Below, in pieces: positions 21,189-31,101 of a DNA stretch of 33,608 nt. Below the pieces are notes generated by a model. The model did not search any database, was not told the DNA's origin, and saw only the letters and a program-made list of their open reading frames with translations. This DNA comes from Dipetalonema caudispina (taxonomy: Eukaryota; Nematoda; Chromadorea; Rhabditida; Onchocercidae), in assembly GCA_013365325.1 (NCBI GenBank), contig JABVXV010000499.1, forward strand, positions 1 to 33,608, written 5' to 3'. The stretch's first letter is position 1. Each line of letters opens with the position of its first letter. Made by a program: the position numbers and the translations under genes.

Positions 21189-24100
21189 CTGATAAGCTAA
21201 TACGTTAATTGAATCAGACACACATATCCCTTGGTATTATAGAGTTCATTGTGTATGAAGTAAATTTCTGTTATGGTAGTAACAATTAAAATAAGTAAAA
21301 ATAAAAAGTTAAACATCACAGTAAATTTTTGCAAAAACTTTTCGGTTGAAAAAAAGGTATTAACCTATTTGTTGTAGAAATTTGTTCCGATCATGAACAA
21401 AGGATGCTGCAGCACCAAGGAATAGTAAAACACTAATAATTAACATAATATTAGGTATATAAAATGCTTTCATTAATGACTGAAAGCATGCTGTTGGACT
21501 ATTATCAGAACCTCGTATCCAATCAGATACCTGAAATACAGTTAAAATGATATTCAATTGAGGAAATGAAAAAGAATATTATTATTTGAAGATTTAGTGA
21601 TCGTAATTGAAACATAGCAATATTACTAATAATCTTATTACCATAAATGAAGTGATGGCATTTATTTCAACATAGCTATTATAGAAACATTTATTGAAAA
21701 ATCATTTTAGGTTTTCAAATTGATGGAAATAATATCAAAATATCCCACCAAACCAACAATATATGGTCCAGAAGCATCACCAAATAAATGTGATATAAGT
21801 ATTTGCCATGAATTTGCAATTGATCGTCGTTGTGGTACTATTATATCCTATAAAATGAAAGTTTATTTATTTATCATAATGAGTGGAATTTCGGGAATAA
21901 AACTATCTCTACAACTTTTTTATGCTTTTTTCACATTTTTACCAGTGCTTCTACTTATTTTCTCTTGAGAAGAAGCAGCAAAAATCATACTTCTTTTCTG
22001 GCATATTTCAACTTTTAAAGGAAAAAAAATTTTTTTACCTCATTTAATTTCCACTTGAATCCTGTTAACCATTCTTACTAACAAAAGTAATTGTTTTATA
22101 AGAATTTTGTAAACAGAAAAAGAAAGGAAAAAAAAAACTCACAAGAAGCATATCGAAAATTATTGCCCAATTTAAGCATAATGATACGACTGTTAGAAAG
22201 ATGAACACCTGTAAATGAAACAAAAGGAAATTTTCAGCATTGTCAAAAATATAGAAACAATTATTTAGCTTATAGTAAACTTTAGAATTTGAAAATCTTA
22301 TGGCAAATATGATGTGGAAATTAGTCGAAATAAATTCAGTAAAAAGGATAAGAAAGGAAAGATAAGATGAATGCAATGATGTTGTGATTGAGATCAGCTA
22401 TTGTTTGATCATCAAATGATTAATTTTGCTGTAGCTAAATAAACCACTTTATTTCACTCGGATCACTATCATTGTAAATTATCAAAATTTTTGGTCTTTA
22501 ATGTAGCTGATCATTTGATGATCAAGCAATAGCTGATCTCAATCATTTTTTCTTAATCAACCAAATATTTGAATTATTTCTATGTTGAAATTTCACAATG
22601 AAAATGCACTTTTATGTAAACATTTCGTGGAAATCATTCGAAATAATACGACATTTACAAGCATGAACAATTAGATGAAAATAAATATTAAAGAAAAAAA
22701 ACAAAAAAATATTTGAAGTACCCAAGCAAGGCTGATATTTGTTGGACATAAGTGAAGGCCTATGAAAAGAAATGGTACAGCAAATATAGATCCAATAGCG
22801 CATACCAAAGCATTGGAACGGTCTGTTTTGATAGGCTTACAACACCATTTACCATGTGACCAAAGCTAAATTAACTATTAAAATTTCGTTTTCGAAATCA
22901 ATCATTTTGTTTAATTTCAAAAAGTAATGAATAAGCACATGATTTTTATTTCTTTATTTTTTTTTTAATTTTAAGATTTTTGTTGTGTAAAATATTACAA
23001 TTTGAAGGGATAAATTAAGAAAACAATATTCGATCAGTAATGCCTCAGGGTGTAAATTAACCTCATAATGTCATTAATTTACGGCAGGTACTCGTCAAAT
23101 CAACAAACTATGTGAACTTCATTCAATTTGATAACTTGTAAATTTTAAATTCAAATACTACTTAAATGATCGAAATGGTAAACTCCATTCTTTACAGATC
23201 GAGCATTAATACAATCATCGAATTGAAATTAATTTTACAGTAAATTGTAACCTCGTATTTATCAATTTTTTTAAGATCATAATTAAAATTAACCTGTGAC
23301 AATATCGTACCAATTGAAACACCCAAAATTCCACCAACTACTGTTATTATACCAAAACTGAGTGATATACTGAAATATTGTCAGATTTATTATCAAAATT
23401 TTCCATCCTACTAAATAAATTTCACGGTTCATTTAAATGAAATGTTGTAAAAATGAATGCATATAATAATTCATATGATGTTTCAGTACAATTTCCTTGG
23501 AAAATATATTCATAATAAATTTTTTCTGATATTTTCATATCTCATTCTATTCCATCTGTACTTTATCCTTATCTTCCAATTCTCATTCTTATCATATATC
23601 AATACCTTATCTTTCAGTCAATTTAATTAATTTAAAGATTAAGTATATCATCATTCAATGATGATACTGTTATTATGGTTGAAATGAAATCTTCCCTGTA
23701 CGTAATGTAAATTATTTTGTTATTTATACAATTAACATTATTAATTTAGATAATAAACAAAGTACGATTTTAAGTAATTTAAAACAGTAGAAATAAAAAT
23801 GGTAGGAGAACAAAGGTGAAAAAAATATATAGGGTCATTGTTATTATTGCATCGTTACTGAGCGGTATCGGTGATTGCTGGGTCACCACTATCTTCAGGA
23901 AAAAGATGTGTGAAGATTGATAAAGTAGTTGATCAGTGGTTCAACAAGATGGATTAAAATGATACAAGGTTAGGAGTTATATCTTAGCATGTAGTAAATC
24001 GATGGAATAATATTGAAAAAGTTCAATGGTTGAGTCAACAAACTGATGAGGGTTAAAGTTTTTTCTCTTTTTCAACTGATAGTATTAAATAATGCTGAAA

Positions 24101-27100
24101 AAGCTTTGTCTAATCATCAAATTGGTAAGAAATGGCTAATTTTTAAAAACTTCTAGAAATTTATCAATTTACTTCCCATATACTTTTTACACAACACCTA
24201 AACCTATTATTATATTCAAATAATATACATAAATTCTCCTTTCTTTTTTTCCACAATTTTTTATGAATAATTCATCTTTGATAAATAAATCATTCTGAAA
24301 AAAATCTGACGACGATTTTTTTTTTTTCTTTTTTTATGAACAAATATTTTATAATTAATTGAAATTTTGCTGGAAAAAAAACTTCTAACAAATTACCTAT
24401 TTTTTTGTTCACTGCTAATTTGATGAGTATTATTCAAATTTTGTCGCATAGCGGTGGAATGTTCGATGGCAGCTGGTCCCCACCATGATAATGTACCCGT
24501 TGCAAATATTACTGATGTATAGGCAAGTGTTGCATTAACATAGGTTGGACTGAAAAATTTACGAAAATATCACAATTTAGCAGCATAATTCATAAATTTT
24601 CAGATTGATGATAGAAATTATCTAATAAGCTTATTATATTGAGTTACTATAAAAAAAAAGAGAATTGCAAGTTGAGGGATTTTTGAATTTAAGTTTTAAA
24701 AGCTTAGAGACTATTGTTTCCTTTTCTTAGGGAAATATTTTATTAAGACTTGAAGTATTTCAAGTAATCTTTTTGAAAAAAAAAAAAAGAAATTAATATA
24801 CATTTTACAAATTTCTTTGATATCTTCCCAATATGACGTTTTTTGCATATTATTGGCAATAGCATTTTCTGCTTCACCACGTTTCGGTTCCTTCATAACC
24901 ATGATGACAAATAAAATGCATAAAGCGCCTAGAAATGGTGTCACTCGAAGACCCCATTGCCAACCACCCAATAATGATGAAACATTCGATGATACAATGT
25001 AACCCAAACCACTGCAAAATTTTTCATCAATTTTAATTAAATCTGATAAGCCATAAAAAATTTTCAAATGAACTAATTCATTTTTCTACGATTTATTTTG
25101 ATCATTCTGAGATTCACTCAAATTTTAAAATCATTTATCGCAACTTTCCTTTTTCCTCGGGAAAAATGAATGGATCGCTTCTTTTAAAGTATTAATAATT
25201 ACAGTTGGTGTATAATTTGTTAAAAATTAAAATGTTGAAAAAGAAAAGAAGAGAAGTTATATGGTTGTCATCTACATATTGCATAGAATAATTAACCTTC
25301 CAATTGGTATAGCAAAATAGAAAAACATGATTGCTCGACTGCGTATCGATGTTGGAAATATATCAGCAATTATTGTTGGTGCGATTGTTGCATATGATGC
25401 TTCGCCAATACCAACAACACCTCGTAATAATAGAAACAACCAAAATCGCTGAAAATCATTTCACGTAAAATGAAGTGAAGCAATTAATTTGCAAGTAAGC
25501 TAAAACTTCAAATTTCAATAAAAATTAAAAATTAAACATTAATTAAGTAAAGTCTAACATTAGCAGGTATGAAAGATGATGCCATAACAGCAAGAATCCA
25601 AATTGCTATACCAATGGTCATTATCCATTTACGATTATATCGATCACCGAAGAAACCACACAACGGTGCAACTACCATATAAAATATAATAAATACTGTT
25701 TGCAATAAACCTGCCCCAGTATCATCAATTGAGAAAAATGTTTGAACTTGTGTTAAAACTCCTGAAATTGACATAAATTTAAGAAATTAATAAATTTATG
25801 ATCTGTAAGATTATCCTGTACATAATTAAATTCAGCAATTCAAATGTTTAATTTAAATTCTTCTAATTCAAATTTCCTTAATAACATTTTATAGTTTCAC
25901 TTAATATCTATCGATGAATTTTCCACTGTAATCAATAATCCAACTTAACCCGATAATTCAATCAATACTGGATAGATTGAATTAAGCATTAAATGAGAAA
26001 AATTTAGCAGAATAAACGATCAACTTATTTTCGAGAATGCATTCTCTGCTGAATTATCACAATTTAATTGGTACTATAATTATATGGTAACAATAATGGT
26101 AGTTGTCATGAAATTTAACACTGTAAAATTTAATTTAAAAAATAGGGTAAAAGAACCTATGGATAAGGTAATAAAATAAAAGAACGATGATAAAAAATAT
26201 CGTTTTTTTTGTTGTTGTTAAATTATTCTGTTTAATTAGTAAGAGTTGTAATTACATTTGTAGATGTGATGTTGCAAAAAATAAGTAAATAAATATTTCA
26301 AAATTATTGCGATAAAACGAGGAAAATTGAACTGCAACAAAAGAAACCAACTGTAAATTGATTCATGTAACTTACCCGCAACTGTAAATCGATCCATGTA
26401 ATTAAGCAAGTTAATGACGAATAAAAGGATTAAGCAAATATAATCTTGTAACCCATTTTTAGCTTTTAACTTTTCGGGCGACATCGGGCTGCTGTAAAAT
26501 CTTTGAAATATTAAAAAAATTAAAAGAAACATAAAATTATAAGAATTCCGAATTTTTAATTTCTCTTAAATTATATAAATTCCATTGGTTCTAAATATTC
26601 CATCAATCAGCAAATGAATAGTTACTGCTGATCAGATAGTAAATATAATAGTAAATCTTTCTGGGAAGGTTAATATCGAGTTCATATTATTGTATTAAAA
26701 AAAAAATTACGATATGTATGGTCAACTTATAATATATTGATGATAGGCATTTCACATATCTTTGAATATTTTCATCAATTCAAGATTGTTGTTATATTAC
26801 TAAGTAATAAATTATTAGCACTTTATGTTTACCATATGATAATTATTGCTTTCATTGATCAATGTGATAATATTTGATAATCTTACAATTCGATTATACA
26901 AAAATAGATAACACTTAATACTTATTAGTATTTAATTTTAATGCTTATTATTTATTGAATTCGTTGGATTCTTTTTACAACAAATATTTGATTAATTTTA
27001 CAAATTCAAATAATCGATTCAGTTTGCTTTAATGTTAACATTTTTTATTTTAATAAAATTGATTCAAACAAACAAATTGTAAGGAATTACAAGCAGAGGA

Positions 27101-28674
27101 AACAGTAATTTGATAATTGATATAATTTAGAATGTATGTAGACGCCAACAGACGTTTGCACACGTACGTGTACTTTTACATCTACATGGTACATATGCGA
27201 ATTACACTTTTCTGGTTAGATTCATCAAAATTTCATTGATGAGTCATTGTTGACAAGCAATCATATCTCTAACCGGAAGACAGGATTCCACTACCGGAAT
27301 ACAAGAAATCTCTGTCGGGATGCAAGATATTGCTACGTCAAATACAGCAGAGTAATGCTGACAATTTGGACTATTACATAATTTATGATCAATGTGCAAC
27401 TTAATTATAATATTTTAGTAAGCTTACATACGTATTTACGTGTACGTATATATGTAATCTATTCAGGTTTTTCAATTCAAATATTAAAGTTTTTTATATC
27501 TTTCAACTTTTGAATGAAAAAATTACATTCATATTATATAGAAGAAAAGGAACTTTTTCTTCTCTATCATATTTTATATTTACCCTTTTTCATATAAATT
27601 TGTACTTAAAAGAATAATAAGATTTTGAGAATTAAATAAGAAAATAAGGATGAATGGAACTAAATTAGAAAAAATAGTTTAGTAAAATTAATATGAAAAT
27701 AATTAATTGAATGAAGAGAAGGAAATAAAAGAAAAGAAAAACAATTAATTTAATTTGTCTTTTTTAAACTTATATAATGAATTGTGGATGGAAATGAATG
27801 AAAAAAAAGAACAAAAAAAAAAAACAAATTTTATTATCACATCGAAAGATACCAACAATTTTTCACCTTTGACATTTTTCCATCAACAAATATTCCGATA
27901 AATTTTCTCTATTTGTGTAAAAATCAACATAAAACGAATAATAAAGGAAGGATATGCTACCGTAATCCTTCTATTTTTTTTTATGTAAAACAAATAATCG
28001 AAAGTCCTTTTTATTTGTTCTATGTAAAAAAAAAAAAAAAAACAAGAAAAAACCAGAGAAAAAAAGATTAAATTAAACAAAATGTAAATCGGAGAATGAA
28101 TTATTAATGTATTAAATTTTTGTGAAATTTATTTATTTAGCTTTTTTGTCAATAAAAATTACAAATTTTTATTCTAAAATCTTTCATATTTCTTATAAAC
28201 TTTACAATATACCGGAAAAGAAATAATTTAGACATGAAGAAAGGTGAACATATGTTAAAAAACATTTGCAATGGGTGAGAAAAAAAAAAAAGTTGAAAAG
28301 TTTTGGAGAGAAAAAAAAGAAAAGAAAAGAAAAAAAACGATAGAAGAAGAAATGAAAAAACGAAATTATTTTTTTTTTTTTAATTAAAAATGTTTCATTT
28401 TTTTAGTTAACATTTCTTTTCTTTTTCATAAATTTAATTTCTGCTAACAATGTAAATACAGTAAATAGTATAGTGAAACATTCATTTTACACTTAGCATT
28501 TGATAAAAATGAATATTTCATTCAAAAGTAAATCTTTCATTTTTTTTAATTATTTAATTTCATTTCAACTAATAATTACATAAATGGTCAAGTAAAAGTG
28601 CAAAATTATGCAAAAGTTGCTGCCGTTAAGAGTGAAGAACAAAACAATGAATTGACCTTTAGGTTATGCATTAG

Positions 28675-28722
<48 letters not shown>

Positions 28723-29818
28723 TATGTATGTGTGTGTGTCTGTGCGTATACATTGTGTATATGTATGTGTATGTGTTAATGTATTAAAATTCTTGTGAAA
28801 TTTATTTATTTACTTAATGTATATATATTAGTTTATTATAGTAATATAATTAAAAGGGAGATTTAAATTAATTAATTTAAGAGAAGTATGAAAGATGAAA
28901 AGGTGTAAGATCATAAGAGAGAGAGTATGTTTTGTTGTACGTCATTGCTGAAATCAATCGTTGTTGAATTGTTGTTGAACAGGACAAGTTCCAAACAGGC
29001 AATTCAAATGAATGATTGGGATAAATAGAAGGGAATTTTCGGAGAAAGAGAAAAGGAAAAAAAAAAAAAGTGAGAAAAGAAGAAATGTAGTGAGAGAGGA
29101 AGAGAAAAGTTGAGAAGGAAGTGAAGAAAAGAAAAGAAGAGAAAGGGAGAAAAAGAGGGAAGGTTAATAATAGTAATTTGAATACTGGTTTTTTTTTTTT
29201 TTTTTGTCACCTTTTTTATTGTAATTATTAATTTTAAGATTAATAGAGAAGGATTTTTGTTTGTTATATGAAATAAATAATATTACTAAAAATTTGAAAT
29301 GATAAATTATGCTTCTCATTTTATTACACAAAACTATTTCTAGACTATTCCATATGCAACTATTGCATGAAGTTACAAAATTTAACAAAAATTTCATTTT
29401 TACTTCAATAAGATAAAATTAAAATTTAATATTTAAATTATGATTATCTGCATTCAAATTTTAATTGAAAAATTTTATTATTTTCACCTCTATTCTTTGC
29501 ATGTCATTTCCAAATGGTCATTGTTTACCTATTTCCAAACGGTCATTGTTTACCCATTTCCAAACGGTCATTGTTTACTCCAAATCTATTTACCAATATC
29601 GCATTTCTACTTATCTTTATTTGTATAAGAAAAAAATTTTTAAATTCAAACTGGTATAACATTAATTTGAATTATAATAAAAGTTTTCAAAAATATTATT
29701 TAAAAAAAAGTGACCTACTACTGTCGCTGTTATGTGATTTTTCAAAACGTTTGTAACCAAATGAATCCAATTTAAACGGATCATCTGATAATGTAATTGT
29801 GCTTATTCGACTTTGCAT
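21145..29818 (-). CDS. spin: Spinster-like major facilitator superfamily transporter (510 aa)
   Basis: Member of the Spinster (SPNS) family of late-endosomal/lysosomal 12-TM carriers, whose known members export lysophospholipids or sphingosine-1-phosphate. Exons, minus strand, 5' to 3': 29818-29715, 26491-26376, 25761-25559, 25448-25297, 25011-24802, 24549-24397, 23369-23294, 22865-22722, 22208-22143, 21847-21749, 21530-21365, 21188-21145; all phases match, total 510 codons plus stop. Diagnostic motifs are [13 protein letters not shown] in TM1, AGLLQTVF in TM2, the MFS loop G112-[23 protein letters not shown] in TM4 (Glu158), [18 protein letters not shown] and [10 protein letters not shown]. 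Later helices include [20 protein letters not shown], and [14 protein letters not shown] in TM11. An in-frame TAA twelve bases upstream supports the start. The last exon ([13 protein letters not shown]) is the least certain. C. elegans has several spin paralogues, so I do not name which. The substrate is unknown. Confidence 0.92.
22385..22545. mobile_element. 161-bp element with 36-bp terminal inverted repeats (MITE-like)
   Basis: The arm 22385-22420 (TGATTGAGATCAGCTATTGT...) is the reverse complement of 22510-22545 with one mismatch, around an 89-base centre. It lies in an intron of the transporter gene, between exons 22865-22722 and 22208-22143. The centre has no ORF and I see no clear target-site duplication. 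This suits a non-autonomous miniature inverted-repeat element or a folded relic; the class is unknown. Confidence 0.6.
26348..26402. repeat. 31-bp tandem duplication across a splice donor
   Basis: CAACTGTAAATTGATTCATG at 26348 and CAACTGTAAATCGATCCATG at 26379 are 31 bases apart, with two mismatches over 24 bases. On the minus strand the second copy is the end of TM1 (YMDRFTVA) just before the donor at 26375. The first copy lies in the intron and carries an acceptor-like TTTACAG. See the findings. Confidence 0.75.
27266..27345. repeat. Short decayed tandem repeat of about 21-23 bp
   Basis: Units beginning CTAACCGGAAGACAG, CTACCGGAATACAAG, CTGTCGGGATGCAAG and CTACGTCAAATACAG follow one another at about 22-base spacing. 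The patch is distinctly less AT-rich than its surroundings. The plus strand stays open across it for about 34 codons before TAA, so a coding origin is possible, but no splice partner was found. Confidence 0.55.
28677..28772. repeat. TG dinucleotide microsatellite
   Basis: About 21 uninterrupted TG units (28677-28719), then an imperfect TGTA/TGTG tail. The ORF with repeating Val-Cys across it is an artefact. Confidence 0.97.
29030..29165. repeat. Polypurine (A/G) tract
   Basis: Almost only A and G on the plus strand for about 130 bases, with a handful of interrupting T. Such tracts can form triplex structures; here it lies in the first intron of the transporter gene. Confidence 0.85.
29506..29580. 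repeat. Three 25-bp tandem repeats
   Basis: The unit ATTTCCAAACGGTCATTGTT plus TACCC occurs at 29506, 29531 and 29556 with one or two changes per copy. The near identity points to recent expansion. It lies about 135 bases from the N-terminal transporter exon, in its intron. The overlapping frames encode repeating NGHC/PNGHCL-like peptides and are not genes. Confidence 0.95.
29715..29818 (-). CDS. spin: Remote N-terminal exon of the Spinster-like gene
   Basis: ATG at 29818 opens 34 codons plus two bases ([15 protein letters not shown] ... HNSDSS). The donor AG|GTCACT is mediocre. The exon ends in phase 2, and the exon at 26491 begins C|AGC|CCG|ATG, so the join gives Ser-Ser-Pro-Met and keeps the transporter frame. 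The result is a hydrophilic, Ser/Asp-rich cytosolic N-terminus of about 50 residues before TM1, usual for SPNS proteins. The segment stands out as G+C-richer than the surrounding spacer. The alternative is translation from Met at 26484, giving a 473-residue protein with a 14-residue N-terminus. Confidence 0.7.
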
Positions 29819-30064
29819 CGCATACACTTAGCTTTCGCGATTCTCGATCTTCGATTCTTGATTCTCAATCGTTTTCCTTTTTTTTCTTGAGAAGATGATT
29901 ATGCTTAATGAAGCAATTTATAAATTCACTAAAAAAAAAATCAAAAAAGGAAACAAAACAAAACAAAAGGAAAAAAAGACGTTGATGAAAAAAGAGGAAA
30001 AAGGATAAAGTCAAAAAAAACCGATTGAAGGAAAGATCAACTTGATGATTTATCATATCACGTC

Positions 30065-30065
<1 letters not shown>

Positions 30066-30095
<30 letters not shown>
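30066..30095. repeat. 30-base poly-T tract
   Basis: An uninterrupted T run, the longest homopolymer in the window. No gene fragment adjoins it to suggest a processed retrocopy, so the origin is open. The length is likely to be unstable between sequence reads. Confidence 0.95.
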
Positions 30096-30096
<1 letters not shown>

Positions 30097-30931
30097 TAAA
30101 TTCCAGGTGAGAAAATCATAGATAGTCAATAAATCTTACAAAAATAATTTGTATTCTTTAGTATTAGTTAATTTAATTATTTCCGTTTAAGTGGAATTTA
30201 CCGATTTATTTATTATTTAACAATCTCCACTATAATTCTCTTGCAAATGGAAGATGGTTGAAGTAAATAAATGAATTAATAATATTTACATATATTAATC
30301 TGACATCATTAGAAGTTAAAAATGATGAATGAGATAGGAGAAATTGAATTCTTCATTCAAATTTGATTAATTCAGCGCAGATGACAATATAAAAAAGTAA
30401 GAAAAAAAAAAAAAAAAACGCATTTTAAGAGTGAGAAAGCAATGTGTTAGATGAATAAAAGTAAGACAGAAATGTTAAATAACAAATTAAATCAAATTTG
30501 ATATTTCACAAAAAATAATTTAAATTTATCATAAAGAGAAGATCCATTAAAAAAAAAAAGCAAATAATTTCTCATCCTATATGCTATCATACTTCGATTC
30601 TAATTTGAGTGAAAAAATTGAGTAAGCAAAATATTCTTTTGAAGCTTAAAGAATTAAAAATAAGATGATGGATAATGAATATACAGTAATGAAGGAATAA
30701 AATGATTTTACCTTTTTTAATTTCATTGCAACGTATTGGATTTTGTAGATGAAAAAAAAAATGAAACCTATTGAATTAGCAAGCAATTAAATTAATGAAA
30801 TCGTTTATTGCTTACTGAAATTAAACGAAAGGAAAGAAAATAAATAGGAAATTTAGTACAGTTATAAAAGTAAATTGAGTAAAATTGTTAATTTAGCAAT
30901 TGAAAAGTAAATTCAGGATGGATGATAGGTT

Positions 30932-30951
30932 GATGATGATGATGATGATGA
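30932..30951. repeat. GAT trinucleotide microsatellite
   Basis: Six to seven GAT units on the plus strand, immediately beside the stop codon of the small minus-strand open frame at 30955-31101. Confidence 0.9.
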
Positions 30952-30954
30952 GAG

Positions 30955-31101
30955 CTATAAAATTAGCTGATTCACTTTGAAAATATTTGTAATGCTACCA
31001 ACAGCGCGGAATCCGATATTATCAGTTTCGGCAATAGTTGCAACAACTACAATTAATATATTCTGACGTATTGTAAAATAATTGAAAAAAAGATTTGCCA
31101 T
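30955..31101 (-). other. Orphan exon-like segment, or 48-codon ORF
   Basis: The minus strand has an ATG at 31101 and stays open for 48 codons to TAG at 30955. The central part reads VATIAETDNIGFRAVGSI with balanced, non-AT-driven codons, and is bounded by an acceptor TTGTAG (exon start 31046) and a donor AAA|GTGAAT (exon end 30976), which would make a 71-base exon. It looks coding, but I could not link it to a gene. Its phase-0 end does not fit the transporter exon at 26491. It may belong to a gene outside the window or be a small peptide gene. Confidence 0.35.

Larger units (their letters stand above)
26492..29714 (-). other. First intron of the Spinster-like gene (3.2 kb)
   Basis: AT-rich intron holding polypurine stretches (28279-28340, 29030-29165), a TG microsatellite, a 25-bp triplicate, a short G+C-richer periodic patch (27266-27345) and the palindrome-rich segment 27140-27200. 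No exon with matching phase was found between the N-terminal exon and the TM1 exon. The ORFs at 27883-28080, 29004-29210 and 29164-29397 (minus) are low-complexity products of these tracts. Confidence 0.6.

Noticed and set aside
21720..21968. 82-codon plus-strand ORF
   Set aside because: It overlaps the TM11 exon of the transporter on the other strand and then runs into low-complexity Phe/Leu sequence.
24817..25002. 61-codon plus-strand ORF
   Set aside because: It is antisense to a transporter exon with recognisable MFS sequence.
28598..28798. ORF with repeating Val-Cys
   Set aside because: It is a product of the TG microsatellite.
29440..29756. Overlapping ORFs with repeated NGHCLP-like peptides
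   Set aside because: They arise in all three frames from the 25-bp tandem repeat; the opposite strand holds the real exon.
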